From: Lasiodiplodia sp. COLG20
Taxonomy: Eukaryota; Ascomycota; Dothideomycetes; Botryosphaeriales; Botryosphaeriaceae
Direction of reading: 5' to 3'
Assembly (NCBI GenBank): GCA_009801085.1
Contig: VNWV01000006.1
Span: 682,001-746,000 of the forward strand
DNA: 64,000 nt
In this document: piece by piece, positions 12,021 through 23,911 of the stretch
Layout: every line of letters starts with the position of its first letter
How positions within the stretch are numbered: position 1 is the stretch's first letter
The notes under the pieces: model-generated
What the model was told of the DNA's origin: nothing
What the model saw: the letters and a program-made list of their open reading frames with translations, nothing else
The model's database searches: none
Translations under genes and position numbers: made by a program

Positions 12021-12663
12021 TCAACACTCCGGAACAGAACCGTCGAGATATTCCGTCCTGACCTCCACGCCCGCCAGTCGCGCCTCAAGCGCTACACCCG
12101 CCTCCTTGAACTCGCCCATGGCCTTCTCAGTGACCGCAACATGTTTCTCCAACGACTCGAGCGTCGCGTTCATGCGCTGAATAGCCGCGACGAAAGACCT
12201 CTTGGTCTCGTGGCTCGACTCGAGCGTCTCCTGGCTGAACCGGAGCGTCTCCTGGCTGAACTTGAGCGTCTTCTGGCCGAACTCCAGCGTCTCCTGGCTG
12301 AGCCTCAAGATCTTGACATTGTCCTCGAGGATATCAACCGTCGTCTTCTCTACGATGCGTCGCGTGCCCATGAGCAGCCAGAATGTGAGGACGCTGAAGG
12401 TGAGGATGATCGTGAGGCCCATCGCCTCGGATGGGTCCATGCTGTGACGGAACATGCCGCCGACGGTCTGCTTCAATGTGACTTCCTGGGCCTGGAACGG
12501 GTTCCGCATCTGCAGATCTGATGTCGAAAAGTTAAGCCTCTTGCCTCAGCAAACAGGAATGACGTAAGGAGCAGATCTCACTTGGCCACCACTTGCGCTC
12601 GTTGATGCTCCAACGAAAAAGATCCGGGATAGTAGGTACGAGAAAGCCGATGATGAGCGGCAT
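12021..12663 (-). CDS. Small membrane-anchored coiled-coil protein
   Basis: Two exons, 12663-12582 and 12517-12021, joined in phase 1 by a 64-nt intron (GTGAGA...ACATCAG). They code 192 residues. The start MPLIIGFLVPTIPDLFRW is hydrophobic. A second hydrophobic helix, MGLTIILTFSVLTFWLLMG, is followed by basic residues. A long charged helix then contains four near-identical seven-residue units (SQETLRF, SQETLKF, GQKTLEF type), a textbook coiled-coil heptad. The tail (LESLEKHVAVTEKAMGEF) continues the heptad pattern. This suggests a membrane-anchored tether or a tail-in-lumen protein; no named family was recognised. The stop at 12021 could be bypassed if a further 3' intron exists. Confidence 0.6.
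12222..12305 (-). repeat. Four tandem 21-bp heptad-coding repeats
   Basis: Four 21-bp units of the form GAGCGTCTCCTGGCTGAAC plus two bases (plus strand) follow one another with a few substitutions. Each codes one coiled-coil heptad of the protein at 12021-12663. A further diverged unit precedes them. Confidence 0.85.
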
Positions 12664-13579
12664 GTTGTTGGTGCTTCCATTCGAAGTGGGCGGAAACAGC
12701 TGCCTGGCGATGCTTTCATCGAAGGCAGGAGCAAACTGCTACCCTAATCAAGAAGCCACACCAACCGTACGCACACCTCACCTCATTTCCTTAAGCTGTC
12801 GCCCCAGAAATCTTCGTGCAGTAACAATGTCAGTTCGATCTGAATACTCACGTCCACGCCCGGACATTTACTTCAACTGCCCATGTAGGAAGAGCACAAA
12901 ATCCTGAGCGGTGAACAAAGAGCCCAAGCCTCCTGCAATTTCCCTCGTACCATGGATGAAGAAACCGCGCTGCCAATCTCAATTTGGCCCTTCAAACTGC
13001 GGAGGGAGAATTTCAGGAGTATCAGTGGTCCACAATCAACAACAGTGTACCAATATGAATCGTCATGTGATAATATTCAGCCAAACGAGCCGCCGACCGA
13101 ATACCCAACTACTACGCAGCCGTATCCATTCATTCATGCAGAGCAAAGAAAATCCGTGGGAAAGGGGGGAGAAGCAATAACGACAACGACCGAACAAAAT
13201 CACACACATTACTTTCTCTCTCTCCTCTCTCTTCTCCAACGATGGCAAAGACAGCCTGCTCAGCTTTTTTGGTCCTTCATGGAAAGGTCAAGAAAAGAAA
13301 AAGGAAATATAGGTATCTAAGCTCAACGGAATTGATGAGACTGAGCGGGAAAACGAGAATGAGGACGAAGAACAAGAAAAAAGGGTTTCAAAAGAAGAAG
13401 AAGAAGAACCAAAAAGACGCACATCGCCCATTTAGTCATCCCACCCAATACGCCATCGAAATGCGTATCATCGTCAATACATACACGGCGTTGCTCTCTC
13501 ACACAAAAGTTCGTCCTCACCTCCAAAGCATCTGTGACTGCAAGACCCTGTCGCTCCAACCAATTCAATCCCTTCTTTA
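12664..13579. other. Gene-free stretch
   Basis: The region between the coiled-coil gene start and the WD40 gene stop, both minus strand. It has short frames without support and an A/G-rich tract near 13370-13410. Confidence 0.5.
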
Positions 13580-16203
13580 TCATAGCTTGATACCCCACAC
13601 CCCTCTTCCTCCCGTCACTCCAAGCCACTCACCACCCTGAGTCGTGAGTCCACTCTGCGGTGCCCAGCTCAAATTGCCCACCTCGTAATCGCACCGCCAG
13701 CTGGCTGCAGGACCTTTCATGTTGACGCCAGTGGAGCTGGAAGACGCGTTGTTGGAAGAATTGTTGGCGCTTCCGTTGGACGTTGCGTGCTCGCCGTTGA
13801 TTGCGGCGCCGTTCTGAGAATGAATCAGATCCCAAACGAGCACCATGCTGTCATCTCCACCCGATGCGAGCATGCCACGACGCGTGGGGGACCATTCGAT
13901 GCTGTTCACCGCTGCTTGGTGACCACGCAATTCCAGGAGCGCCTGGCCGGGTTGGCGGACGTCTAATATCCGGATCAGGTTGCTGTCGGAGGCGAAAGTA
14001 GCGAGGAGATGAGCGTCGTGGGGTGACGCTGCCAGACGCAGCAGAGGCGGGGCATATGACATCATCTGTTGAGCCTTCGTGGGAGACATGCGACCTGGCG
14101 AGCCTAGAGAACCCTTGTCAGAAACGGTTACATCCTTGTCAATCACCAAACGTACCTTTCTCCTCCCGCTTCTCCGTGGGCTCGTAGATGATGGTGGAAT
14201 GTTCCAGACTTCGGAGGTCGAACATTCTCACGCTACCATCCGCGCCACAGCTAACAAACACATCAACGCTCCCCGCGCAGAAACGAACATCAAATACCTC
14301 CTTGTCATGGGCAATGAGCTGCGTCTTGGCAGTTAGGGTCGGGATGTCCCAGATCGTACACGTGGTATCGATGCTCGACGTGATTATGAGCTTTGGCGAG
14401 AGCGTGTTCCAGTCGAGCGAAGTCAACGGAGCCGTGTGCTCGGGAGATTTGGAATTCGAGAGGAGGGCCAACGGAGTGAGCTTCTGCGCAGGGGGATCGC
14501 GGGTGTTGACAGGCGAAGAGCGGGATATGGTGTTGCTGACGTTGGATGCGGGAGTTTGTGGCAGCGACCAGAGTCTCAGGTGGTCGCCCGAGGTCGCAAG
14601 AAGGTCGGTCGATTGCTTCTGGGAAGACGGAGGCTCCCATAATATCCGTGTCACCGGATAAGAGCAGGTCGCCTCTGCGACACGGGTGTATTCGACGCCA
14701 AAGGCCGGGGCGCCTGGCGTGGTGGCCTCCTGAGGAGCGATGTGCGTGTCGATGATTTGAATCTACGTCTGCTGTCAGCTTGAAGCCTTCACCTCTGAGC
14801 GCGATGGGAGGTGCTGAGGGAGAATCCCCGGCAGTACAGATCGCAAAGTTTGAGGACGGAGCCCGCTACCCGTCAGAATAGCGGCTCTCTGGTCATCTTG
14901 CGATTTGAAGCATGCTGGTCACTCTCGCCAGGACTGGCGCCAGGAGAGGATCCGCTATACTCACAAAATTATGCGGATCTTCCAGGTAGCTACCGACAGC
15001 CATTTTGCCCGCGCTATTCCCTCCATGAACTGGCCATTTGCACCAGTCGTACGCGTAGACTGGCCATGGCGCCAAGTAGTTGCAGTTCCCAGCCGACCGA
15101 GTTTCCAAATCGCTCATCAGCGTGGTGTTCGCCGGCATGTCCTCGCCAATTGTGGAGTTTGCGCGCGGGCGTATGTCGGACAGGGCGAGCGGGGAGTTGG
15201 AGGCCGCGCCGGAGGGCGTCTGGGCCTGGTAGTGTCTTTGGCTCGGGGTGGGCGCGTACTTGGGCACCTCGGGCGTCGGCACGGTAGAGTTGAAGGGAAT
15301 GTACTTCTGGTCCAGGCCGGCTGGGCTCGAGCGCGAGTAGGAATGAGTGGAGGATGAGGACTGCATGGTGCTGGAGCGGGTGGGCAGAGTGTACTGCTGG
15401 GCGTTGGTGTTGATCTTCGGGACGGTGGTAGGCGCCGTGTAGGAGGCGGAAGGCGCAGGGCGAGCACCCGCGGCCGGGCCGGGCTGCAGAGGAGCGGGCA
15501 GGTCAGGAACGCTGCTGGCGGAATTAGCGAATTGCGCGTCCTGCGGTTGCTGGTTCTGAGGCGGCGTCGCGTGCTGCAGGCTGATGTTGAGGTTCTGTGC
15601 GCCGCCGCCGGGCGTCAAGGCAACGGGCGAGTTGAAGAGCTGCGAGTGCGACGCGCTCTGCTGGCCCGCCGGCGGAATGTGCAGGTCCTCGGGCTCTCTC
15701 TGGGCGACCGGCCGCCGCGCAACCTCGAACTGCGGGCCCGTTGCAGCGGCTGCTGACTGAGAGCCTGGGGCAGGCAAGCCCGACGCCGACGCTGACGACG
15801 GCGGGGCGGACTGCAGCGCGCTGAATCTCGGATCGTTGCCGCTGCCAGGCAGGAGCGCGTCCGTGTCTGCGCCCGTCGTGCCGGCCGTCGCAATGCGGAG
15901 GTTGCTGTGTGGAGCGGCGACGGAGCCTAGGGCCTGCGTGGCCGCGAAGATGCCCTGCGCCGCGCCCTGGCCAGAGCTGCTGGTATGGTGGTGCGAATGG
16001 AAGGGCATGGTGCCGCTGGCGGTACCTGGACTCGTGCCCGGCTGCGAGGGGGTGGGCGAGAGGGCGAGGAGAGCGGATAGTTACCTGCGACTCTGGAACA
16101 AACAAGGGCCTGTCGGGATGAGGCCGCTGATTACCTACTGACCGGCGAAGGGGTCGTCGATGTTTGGCGACACGCGGGGCTGCCTTGCCGGCCGTGGAGC
16201 CAT
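13580..16203 (-). CDS. WD40 protein of the DCAF7/WDR68/AN11 family
   Basis: Proposed exons are 16203-16143, 16025-14965, 14762-14156 and 14103-13580 (introns of 117, 202 and 52 nt). Phases agree and give 750 residues. About 330 N-terminal residues are Gln/Ser/Pro-rich and low in complexity. The WD-repeat domain starts at YLAPWPVYAYDWCKW, typical of DCAF7/WDR68, and continues with GSYLEDPHNF-IQIIDT, LIITSSIDTTCTIWDI, VSCGADGSVRMFDLR, LEHSTIIYE and LASGGDDSMVLVWDL. It ends SWAPQSGLTTQGGEWLGVTGGRGVWG, the family C-terminus. The family scaffolds DYRK-type kinases and CRL4 ligases in animals and MYB-bHLH factors in plants. The first exon (MAPRPARQPRVSPNIDDPF) is inferred from splice sites; ATG 16008 is the alternative start. 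The gene diverges from the adenylyltransferase gene. Confidence 0.9.
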
Positions 16204-16297
16204 GACTAGGAGCTCTGTTGTCACTTCTGCCCAACAGCCACCCCTCACGACACTCGCCGTTCGCTGCCCCAGCCCTCCGCGCTCTGCTTGGGCTTCC
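16204..16297. promoter_or_regulatory. 94-bp shared divergent promoter
   Basis: The two inferred start codons (16203 minus, 16298 plus) lie only 94 bases apart. The core promoters must overlap each other or the 5' coding ends. If ATG 16008 is used for the WD40 gene the gap is about 290 bases. Confidence 0.5.
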
Positions 16298-17536
16298 ATG
16301 ACGATGGCCCAAAACGGTCGCCAAAAAAGCGCCCGCCACCTGCTGCTCCTGCCGCCGCCGCCCTCGCCGCCGTCGTTCGTCACGCTCCACGCTGCCTACG
16401 GCGCGACGCTATGCCTTGCCCTGCACGAGCTCCAGCGCACCCCGGCCTCCACCACCGGCGCTGCACTGCTAGAGATCGCGCTGCCGTGCCCGCATCTGCA
16501 CGGCAATGAGCGGGCGCCGCGCGGCGCGCTCTTTGCGCGCACGCAGAGCTTGGTGGCCGGCCTCTACAAGCTGATCTGCGTCATTGCCGCACGCGAGGGC
16601 ATCGACGTCGAGAGCGCCGACGGCGTTGATGCACGCGTGCTGCTGCTGGCCTACCCCAGAAACGGCGCGCTGAGCCATCTGCCCGCTGAGGGCCGAGCCG
16701 AGGGCGATCTACAAGGGCCGGTCATCGACATTGGCACGTTGGCGCAGAGCGGCAGATCATGGGAAACGGTCTACGCCGTCGAAAGCGAGGCAGGGGAGCA
16801 GGTGCTTAAGAATTTCCAGGGGCTCGGGAAGCGCATGCACAACATCAAGAGGCTGCGTGGAGGCATCGTGCAGGTATCAGACGGCCATGCGAATGAGCCT
16901 ACCCTGGATGAAGCCCGGAGGCATCTCTCCGTCGCTGTTGGTGGAACGTTTGATCATCTGCACATTGGTCACAAGCTGCTGCTTACCATGACGGCCTTTG
17001 CAGTCGAGCCCGCCACGAGCGTCGACGGGCCCCAACGCAGCATCACCATCGGCATCACCGGCGACGAGCTGCTCAAGAACAAAAAGTACGCCGAGTATCT
17101 CGAGAGCTGGGACGCACGGCAGCGGCGCACTTTTGATTTTCTGAGCTGCATCATCGATTTCACCGCGCCGGGGGGAGGCATGCAGAAGGTCGAGGAGGTG
17201 AAGGACCCCGGTCCGAACGGGCACGCCGTCAACATCACGCTACCCACCAAGCTGGTGCTCAAGTGCGTCGAGATCTGGGATCCGTATGGTCCCACGATCA
17301 CAGACGAGGGCATCTCGGCCCTGATCGTGTCTGGAGAAACGAGATCCGGCGGGAAGGCGGTCAATGCCAAGCGCCAAGAGAAAAGCTGGCCGGAATTGGA
17401 AGTATTCGAGGTGGACGTCCTGGATGCGCAGGAGGAGCAGGAGGAAGGCGTCGAGCAGAGTTTCCACAGCAAGCTCAGTAGCACGGAGATTCGTCGCCAG
17501 CAGAGCGAGAAGTCTAGACCAGCGGGCCAGGCATGA
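16298..17536 (+). CDS. Phosphopantetheine adenylyltransferase (CoA synthesis, Cab4-like)
   Basis: Intronless, 412 residues from ATG 16298. The nucleotidyltransferase signature GGTFDHLHIGHK lies at residues 215-226, with HIGH at 222-225. This is the ATP-binding HxGH motif of pantetheine-phosphate adenylyltransferases. Downstream are ITIGITGDELLKNKKYAEYLE, DFTAPGG and LIVSGETRSGGKAVNAKR, and the C-terminal FHSKLSSTEIRRQQ with its STEIR element; all fit eukaryotic/fungal PPAT (yeast Cab4). It transfers AMP to 4'-phosphopantetheine to make dephospho-CoA. The first 200 residues are a fungal N-terminal extension of unclear role. An in-frame upstream start at 16160 would overlap the divergent gene and was not chosen. 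Confidence 0.9.
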   Translation: MTMAQNGRQKSARHLLLLPPPPSPPSFVTLHAAYGATLCLALHELQRTPASTTGAALLEIALPCPHLHGNERAPRGALFARTQSLVAGLYKLICVIAAREGIDVESADGVDARVLLLAYPRNGALSHLPAEGRAEGDLQGPVIDIGTLAQSGRSWETVYAVESEAGEQVLKNFQGLGKRMHNIKRLRGGIVQVSDGHANEPTLDEARRHLSVAVGGTFDHLHIGHKLLLTMTAFAVEPATSVDGPQRSITIGITGDELLKNKKYAEYLESWDARQRRTFDFLSCIIDFTAPGGGMQKVEEVKDPGPNGHAVNITLPTKLVLKCVEIWDPYGPTITDEGISALIVSGETRSGGKAVNAKRQEKSWPELEVFEVDVLDAQEEQEEGVEQSFHSKLSSTEIRRQQSEKSRPAGQA

Positions 17537-18993
17537 GCGCAGAGTCGGGCTGCAAGTTATGTCTTTCTTTAGCAGCACAGTAGGGCACCCACACGGGGAA
17601 TTCAAACAGCTTTCCGGGCGCGAGGGTGACACGAGATGAATGCTTGCACGGTTGCACAGCTGTTGCAATTTCTCGGGCTGACGACGTGTCTCCTTCCGCT
17701 TTCTCTGGAGTACAGGCGGGCGGAAGTATAGGGACCAGAAGGGAACGCCGACGTGGCCCACGGCATGAGCAATGTAGCATCATGATACAATCAATCTGCA
17801 GTCTGCGTTGTCGTTTGCCGGTGCACGACACTAACGCTGCAGAGGCTAGTGGTGGAATACGTCTCAGCGACGACGTGTAACGTGCGGGTGGGGAGGCTGT
17901 CGAGGCCAATTGGAGCTTCCAGAGCCCACCGGCGAAGGTCGGACGAAACTGGAGACGGTCTGGCGACGGGCGGTCTGGCATCATATCTGTCTGCTCGGCA
18001 GCATCTTGCGTGACGTGACCGGCGGAAGCGGGCGGCGGCCGAATGCTCTGTCGTGCATTAGGGATTCCGCGTCGTCCTGACGGCGCGGGCAGCTGCAGGT
18101 CCCAGGATGCAGCGCCTTGAGGTTGACGGTCAGCAGGCGCCGGGGTGTTGCGGGCGGTGGGCTTAGGCGGCGTTGGCTTTTAAGCGTACCGGCACGGCGC
18201 TGCGGGTCGGAGAGTCAGGGCACGTTGTCGATCAGCCTCTCATCGCTCAGCTCCAGGCTCGACTGCGATCATGGAAACAAGCTGACGTGCTTTCGGCGGG
18301 CGGTGCGGGCGCGGTCCGGCCAATGCGGCGGCGCTTTGGGACGCTGGACTGGGCGTTGAGTGGTCAACTGCACATGCGTCTATGTGTTGTCACCTCAGCC
18401 CTCATGCATCCAACCCCGGGCCCCGTTCGCAAAACAGCCTAGGAGCTGCCCGTGGACCCATGCCAGCCGGCGCAGCTCAAGAGCTACGGGCAGCCTACAT
18501 ATCGCCCGCATGAGGAGTCCGGCACGTGAGAAGACTAAACTCAAAGCGTGAAGGGCTCTGGGAAGCCTGGTCGAGTCCGCGGGCTCGATTGGCTGCTGGG
18601 CCTGTGAGACGGCTCTGGGATTCGCTGTCCGGCGCATGCCCCATCCACTGTCCCTCAAAACCGACGATAGCGCCTGACACGCCTGCATACTCAGCGCGCA
18701 CTGCTTTTTCTTCGGTCATGGTGCAGCGGCAGAAACCCTCTTAACTTGAAAATGCACCGCTACGGCCACCGGTCCCGCGCCCACAAGTAGTCTCAGACCT
18801 CCCCTCCAAGCGACACGCCATCCGCATCACCGCGCCGGCTGCCACCCATCGCAGCCCCAACCGCCTGCCCGCCGCTGCCTCCCGCCGTCCTGCCCTTCGC
18901 CGCCGGCCCCCAAGAGCCTGCGCGCCAGACGCGCCGCTTTCCGCCGACGGTTCGCCGGTCGATGCGCACGCCTACCCCGCGTGACCCTGCGAC
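17537..18993. other. Gene-free stretch
   Basis: GC-rich spacer between two plus-strand genes. Overlapping frames on both strands show no motifs. The last few hundred bases are the promoter and leader of the F-box gene. Confidence 0.5.
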
Positions 18994-20602
18994 ATGGCCT
19001 CCTCCACCGGCATCCTGAGCCTCTCCAACGAGCTGCTGCGCGACATCCTCGACCACATCGAGGCCGACCCGGAGAAGCAGGTCACCGTCGACCGCCGCTC
19101 GTACCTGTCACAGGAGAGCTTCAAGCCGCCCCCGCCACCCGCGCCCAACCAGGCGCAGGACATCGGTGCCTTCCGCCTCACGTGTAAGAGGTTTTCCGAG
19201 TTGGGTGCCGTGTGCCAGTTTGCCCGTGTCACCACCCGCTTCTCCCGCAAGGGCTTCCGCCGGCTGGAGAACATCGCCGCCCGCCCGCACCTGTCCCGAC
19301 ATGTCAAGAAATTCAGTTACATGGTGCCGTACTTCTACGTAGAGGGTCCTCCACAACGCTCACCCGCCCCCGCCCAGCCCAGCACTGACCATTCGAGCAG
19401 GACGCGAGCGCATCCACCAGCTGCTGCCCGGCCTGCAGGACAGCCTGGGCGTCTCGGACGTGCGCCACTTTGTGCGGAAGATCAACGAGCAGAAAGAGAT
19501 TGTGAGCTCGGGTGAGGACGAACAGGCCCTCAAGCACGCACTGGCTGCCTTCACCTCGCTACAGCATGTCCAAATCCTGCGCGTACAGGACCAAGAAACG
19601 GCGAATCTGCTGTCTTATATCCGCCAGCACGAGCATCTGAATCAGCTCGTCGAGCTGAGGTGGGCCCCGGCCTGCTCACATAGCGCCAAAACCCTCGGCG
19701 CCGCCCTGCTCGAGTCCCGCTCGCCGTGCTCCCGCTTCTCCTCGCCCATGCTCAGCCCTCAGAGTGCAATAGTTCTGGCATCACATCCCCCAAAGGCTTT
19801 CACCGCGCTAGCAGAGAGGCTTACGTGTTTAGAACTCCATTTCGATGACGGCACCGACTTGGACAACAAGATGAGAGAGCTCTCGGACCTGTTCAAGCTC
19901 GTCTTCAACGCCGCCAAAAACATGCAGGCGGTCCACGTCGGCTTCCCCTCGCACCGGCCTCTCAGCTTAAGGCTGGAAGAAATATTCCACAACGTCCGTT
20001 GGGACAAGCTCCTGGCCTTCGGCATCCAGGCGTGGCGACTGGACGCGGATGAGATCATCGCCCTGGCGCAGCGGCATCGGGACAGGCTAAAGGGCCTGCG
20101 GCTCAGGGATGTTTTGCTAAAGGATGGCAGCATGTGGAAAGATGTGCTAGCGTTTTTGCGCGACGACATGATTCGGCTAGATTGGGTGAGCTTGCGGCGC
20201 ATAGGCTACGCGAAGCACTTTGACGAGCAATGGGCGGTAGCTGGAGCCGAGGTCCCGGACGATCCGCCAGGCGGGGCCAGCGAAAGTGACGACGAAAGTG
20301 ACTGGGATCCCCACGCCACAGCCGAGCAGGACGATTCGGAGGTGTCAATGGAGGACATGTCAGATTCCTCTTCGGATCACGACCACTCGGACGACGATAA
20401 CGGGCCGGAAGAGGAGGGCATGGATTTTCCGATGATCTCGCCCGACACGCCGTCGTCGGTACCGTGGTGCAATTGCGGGAGGAATTCGTTCTTGGAGAGC
20501 CCAGAAGCGCTAGGTGATAATGGACTTTTCGTATCCAACGCACAACGGAAGATATGGGAGAAATGGGTCGTGAGAAGGTGCCCGGAACACAGTCAACGAT
20601 GA
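18994..20602 (+). CDS. F-box protein
   Basis: Two exons, about 18994-19345 and 19401-20602 (517 residues). The N-terminal SLSNELLRDILDHIE and the following FRLTCKRFSEL form an F-box split by a Pro-rich insert. F-box proteins recruit substrates to SCF ubiquitin ligases through Skp1. The rest is leucine-rich helical sequence (for example TCLELHFDDG, LKGLRLRDVLL) typical of fungal F-box proteins with irregular leucine-rich repeats. It is followed by a very acidic stretch (SESDDESDWD, SDSSSDHDHSDDD) and a C-terminal WCNCGRNSF. The intron donor is weak (GTCCTC). A GTAGAG donor seven bases earlier with a different acceptor would change a few residues. The target is unknown. Confidence 0.75.
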
Positions 20603-22019
20603 CGTGGGCTCAAGGACTCAGTTGTACTTTCGGATGACCTTCCTGAACGAGCCAGCCACGGTTACCGGATGAAGCTGCCCGCAGACGGAGCGTCCCGCCG
20701 TCCCGCAGGCGGGATAGTCAAGCCGTGGTCTGGCCCAATATACGTATTCGACGCGTTTTGCTTTTGTCGCGGCAACGGGATTGACGGCTCGGACATGCAT
20801 CCAGTTGATGTATCAGGCTGCATACCCGTCAACGCTTACTTTTTGGATTTTTCCGGCATTTGTCTGTTTTGAGCACAAAATATCTGTACCGGCGGCATAT
20901 TCTTTCCCCACAGCAAAGAAAAAAGCCTGGTGTCCGGAGCCGAAGAGAAAGTTCTTTCTTCCCGTACTGGTTAGTAATAACTATATCTTAGGTTTGGTCC
21001 TAGGTACTTCGTCATGTCATTTGGGCCAGTTTTCCTTAAAGAATGTTTCCTTGTTCATCATTTTCTTTTCGTTGTACACGGCTTTTGGTCAGAAAAAGGG
21101 ATCTCGACTTCTCCACGTTGTTTTAAGTAATTTCCACGGGACACGTATCGAAAGGTAGCAAATAACATGATCTAGCAGCATTTAGTCATGTCCCACATGA
21201 CACTGACCTGGGGTTGGTCTCTAAAAAAGCACTGAGGCGCGCGTGGGACAGGGCAGGGGGAGAACAGATGAAATTCAAAAAGACGTGCCACCGCAAGCAT
21301 AGGTGAAGAGGCACAGGCCGGAGGAATGACGTAAGCGGTACAAGCATTTAAGGCAGGAGCAGAAAGCGCGTCAGAGCGGTGAGGTGGGCAAAATTCCCAA
21401 ACGGGCAATCACGAGCAACCATAACTTCCTCTCTCCCCAGACGCGACTTGCTTCCTGCACTCCACACACGCAACCCCGCATTCTGGACGCGGACGGTCGC
21501 TGTGCCTAGGGCAAGTCATTCCTTCCCACCGGTCAAGCACCCAAATGACTACCCTTAGCTCGCAGGTCCTTGGCGCTCCGTCGCGCGTGACCCCATCACG
21601 CACAACGCTGCTCCCGTCCCTTCAACACCACAGGCCTATTGCACATGACAGCACAGCTACAGCGAACAAAACCTAAAGCTGCGGTAAGATTTAGCTATTA
21701 CCAGCCACGCAGCCGCCGTGGGCGCGTCTACCCTTCCTCCACAGGATATTGAGGGTAGACAGACAAACTCTTCTGTCTGCATCTAAGCGGCAGAAATTCC
21801 GCCGAAACTCCAGACGCATCCAGAAAATCGCGGCGGACAACGTTCCGGCAATCACTTTCGTCGTTACCCATTGCGGTCGCCGTAAGACCACCGCGCGCGC
21901 GTCCTTAACGATTACCACGACCCATCCCGCTGCATCGAACACTTGCACCCTTATCTGGACAACATCTCACCAAAGAAACGACGCAAAACTGGGCTTGACT
22001 CACAAGAGTTCTTGACAAT
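20603..22019. other. Gene-free stretch
   Basis: The 3' flank of the F-box gene, then the upstream region of the membrane-protein gene. No supported gene; the C-rich leader before 22020 is typical of a fungal 5' UTR. Confidence 0.5.
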
Positions 22020-22862
22020 ATGGCACCGCCCATTCTCGCGCCGCTACCCATCTTCGGCATTGCTCTGACCGGCACTGCCATCGTTGCCCTCATCTTCCTT
22101 CACTTCTGGTACTCTCGCCTCGATCGTAAGAGGAATACCTACAGTGTGGAGTCTCGAAGCACCGAACGCAGCCCTGTTGACTCGGAATGCGGCCTACGCG
22201 AGAGGGACTTGTTCCGTGGATCTCCTGCTCTAGTGCCGCCTGGCCAGGCTGGACGAGGCCGCGTGTGGACCACAGCGGAAGTGCGCCGTGGAGGTTTCAG
22301 AGGCGCAGAGATGGAGTCCGACATCACAGAAATGAGAGGCGTCCGTAATGGCGGCATGCGCGGTGGCGCTGGCGACAACCCGTTCCTCACTCCTCGCAGT
22401 ACTACGCCTACGCCTTACAACACGATAGCCAGCATGAGAGGTGGAGCACGCCCACAGCATCTGACTAGTGTTGAGGCTCTTCGTCTCAGCGAAACCGGCA
22501 GTGTCCACGGTAGCGATTCTATCTTCTACCAAAGCTACGACCTCGCCGACAGCTCGCTCAGCCAGTCTCACGGCCAGCACCACCATGGTACAACGAAGCA
22601 TGCTCACGGCCACTCCCCTCTCCGCCATGACATCACAGCCAGCACCGCCAAGACCGACTCTTCGTCCAGCAACGACAACACAAGCAACGATACCCTCAAG
22701 CTGCCGTCGAGCGACGAGAGCAACCAGGACCGCGAGAAGAGGAGCAGCTTCAGCCGCAGCATCAGTAACCTGGGCATGAAGAGCAAGAGCACGAAGAAAG
22801 AGAGCAGCAAGAAGAGCCCCGGTCCTCTGGAGGTCCACCCTTGGCGCTTGTCGTATACCTGA
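22020..22862 (+). CDS. Single-pass membrane protein, function unknown
   Basis: Intronless, 280 residues. A single hydrophobic helix near residues 9-32 (IFGIALTGTAIVALIFLHFWY) is followed by Arg/Lys, so it probably acts as a signal anchor with a cytosolic tail. The tail is polar and low in complexity: RGG-like pieces (RRGGFRG, MRGGAGD), a SESGSV-like Ser-rich part, a His-rich part (GQHHHGTTKHAHGH) and a Lys/Ser-rich end (KSKSTKKESSKKS). No catalytic motif was seen. The tail has many possible kinase sites. No named family was recognised. Confidence 0.65.
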   Translation: MAPPILAPLPIFGIALTGTAIVALIFLHFWYSRLDRKRNTYSVESRSTERSPVDSECGLRERDLFRGSPALVPPGQAGRGRVWTTAEVRRGGFRGAEMESDITEMRGVRNGGMRGGAGDNPFLTPRSTTPTPYNTIASMRGGARPQHLTSVEALRLSETGSVHGSDSIFYQSYDLADSSLSQSHGQHHHGTTKHAHGHSPLRHDITASTAKTDSSSSNDNTSNDTLKLPSSDESNQDREKRSSFSRSISNLGMKSKSTKKESSKKSPGPLEVHPWRLSYT

Positions 22863-23911
22863 AATCCTGCATGGTTTAGGCAGGGGTTGAACAGGGTTAT
22901 CACGTCGACTGTGTGAGGGGTTAAAGTTTTTCAATGTACTTCACTAGGGTTTTTTTTGGCGATTAGCGTAAGAGGGTACTGGGCTTAGCGTGGGTGAGAG
23001 ATTTTAGGCGCCGTTGGAAAGACGATGGGTTGTGCATTCTGGTGGAGCGTTTCTCCAACGTCGATTAGCTTTGCTGGAGCAAGGCTGCGATTATCGACTC
23101 AGGACACGGTTTGACAGATTCAAAGACACACAATGAGTTAGAAAAAAAAATCATAAAGCTCCATATTCAAAAAGAAGTCTTGCGTGCATTGTGAAAGCAA
23201 TATTTACATGTGCTGTGAATGTTGTTTCAGAAATTATGCGAGGTTAGAACATAAACTTTAGCACTTACGCACAAGATTGCTTTTGTCCCCTACCCCTGCA
23301 AGCAATATCATCCTCGTCATCGACAACTAAAGTTATCGTCCGCATATAAATATAGAATTAACAATCATACATGCACAGAAGCAATAGCTTTAACTGCCCA
23401 CGTAAGTCGAGTAATTGCTGACGTAATTAGATTGCAACGTTCTTGGTGTGACAGATTCAAGACTCGATTCTTTTCCACCCTGCAGTTGTGCAATGCGTCT
23501 TGCGAGATATGAAGGTTCGGAATAAGTTATAGCTCATTGCACGCATGCGAGTTTAGTTGGGATGTGCACGGAGCAAATGGGCACGTAAAAGATGATATTT
23601 CTGCCGCCACCAAAAAAAAAAAAAAAAAAAGACAGGGTAAGAAGAGAAAGAGACGAACACTTTTCAAGTCAAAAGTGTTCCTCCAGGTTCCAGAAAAGCA
23701 AGAGTAAGCAAGATGCCCTTTGAAAAGGACAAGAAAAAACTCCCTCAGCCTGAGCTCGACACCTAGCCAGTCCCCGTCATTAACCAAGACGACCAACAAC
23801 AACCCACAACGCCAAACCCTTCATCCCGTCGTTAAAGTTAAGTGGTATAACAATCTCGCTCACAACAACAACAATAGCAAGAAAGAGAGGCGCCTAACCA
23901 AAAACAACCAA
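22863..23911. other. Gene-free stretch
   Basis: Lies between the 3' ends of two convergent genes. It is AT-rich, with an A19 run at 23612-23630 and nothing else recognisable. Confidence 0.55.
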
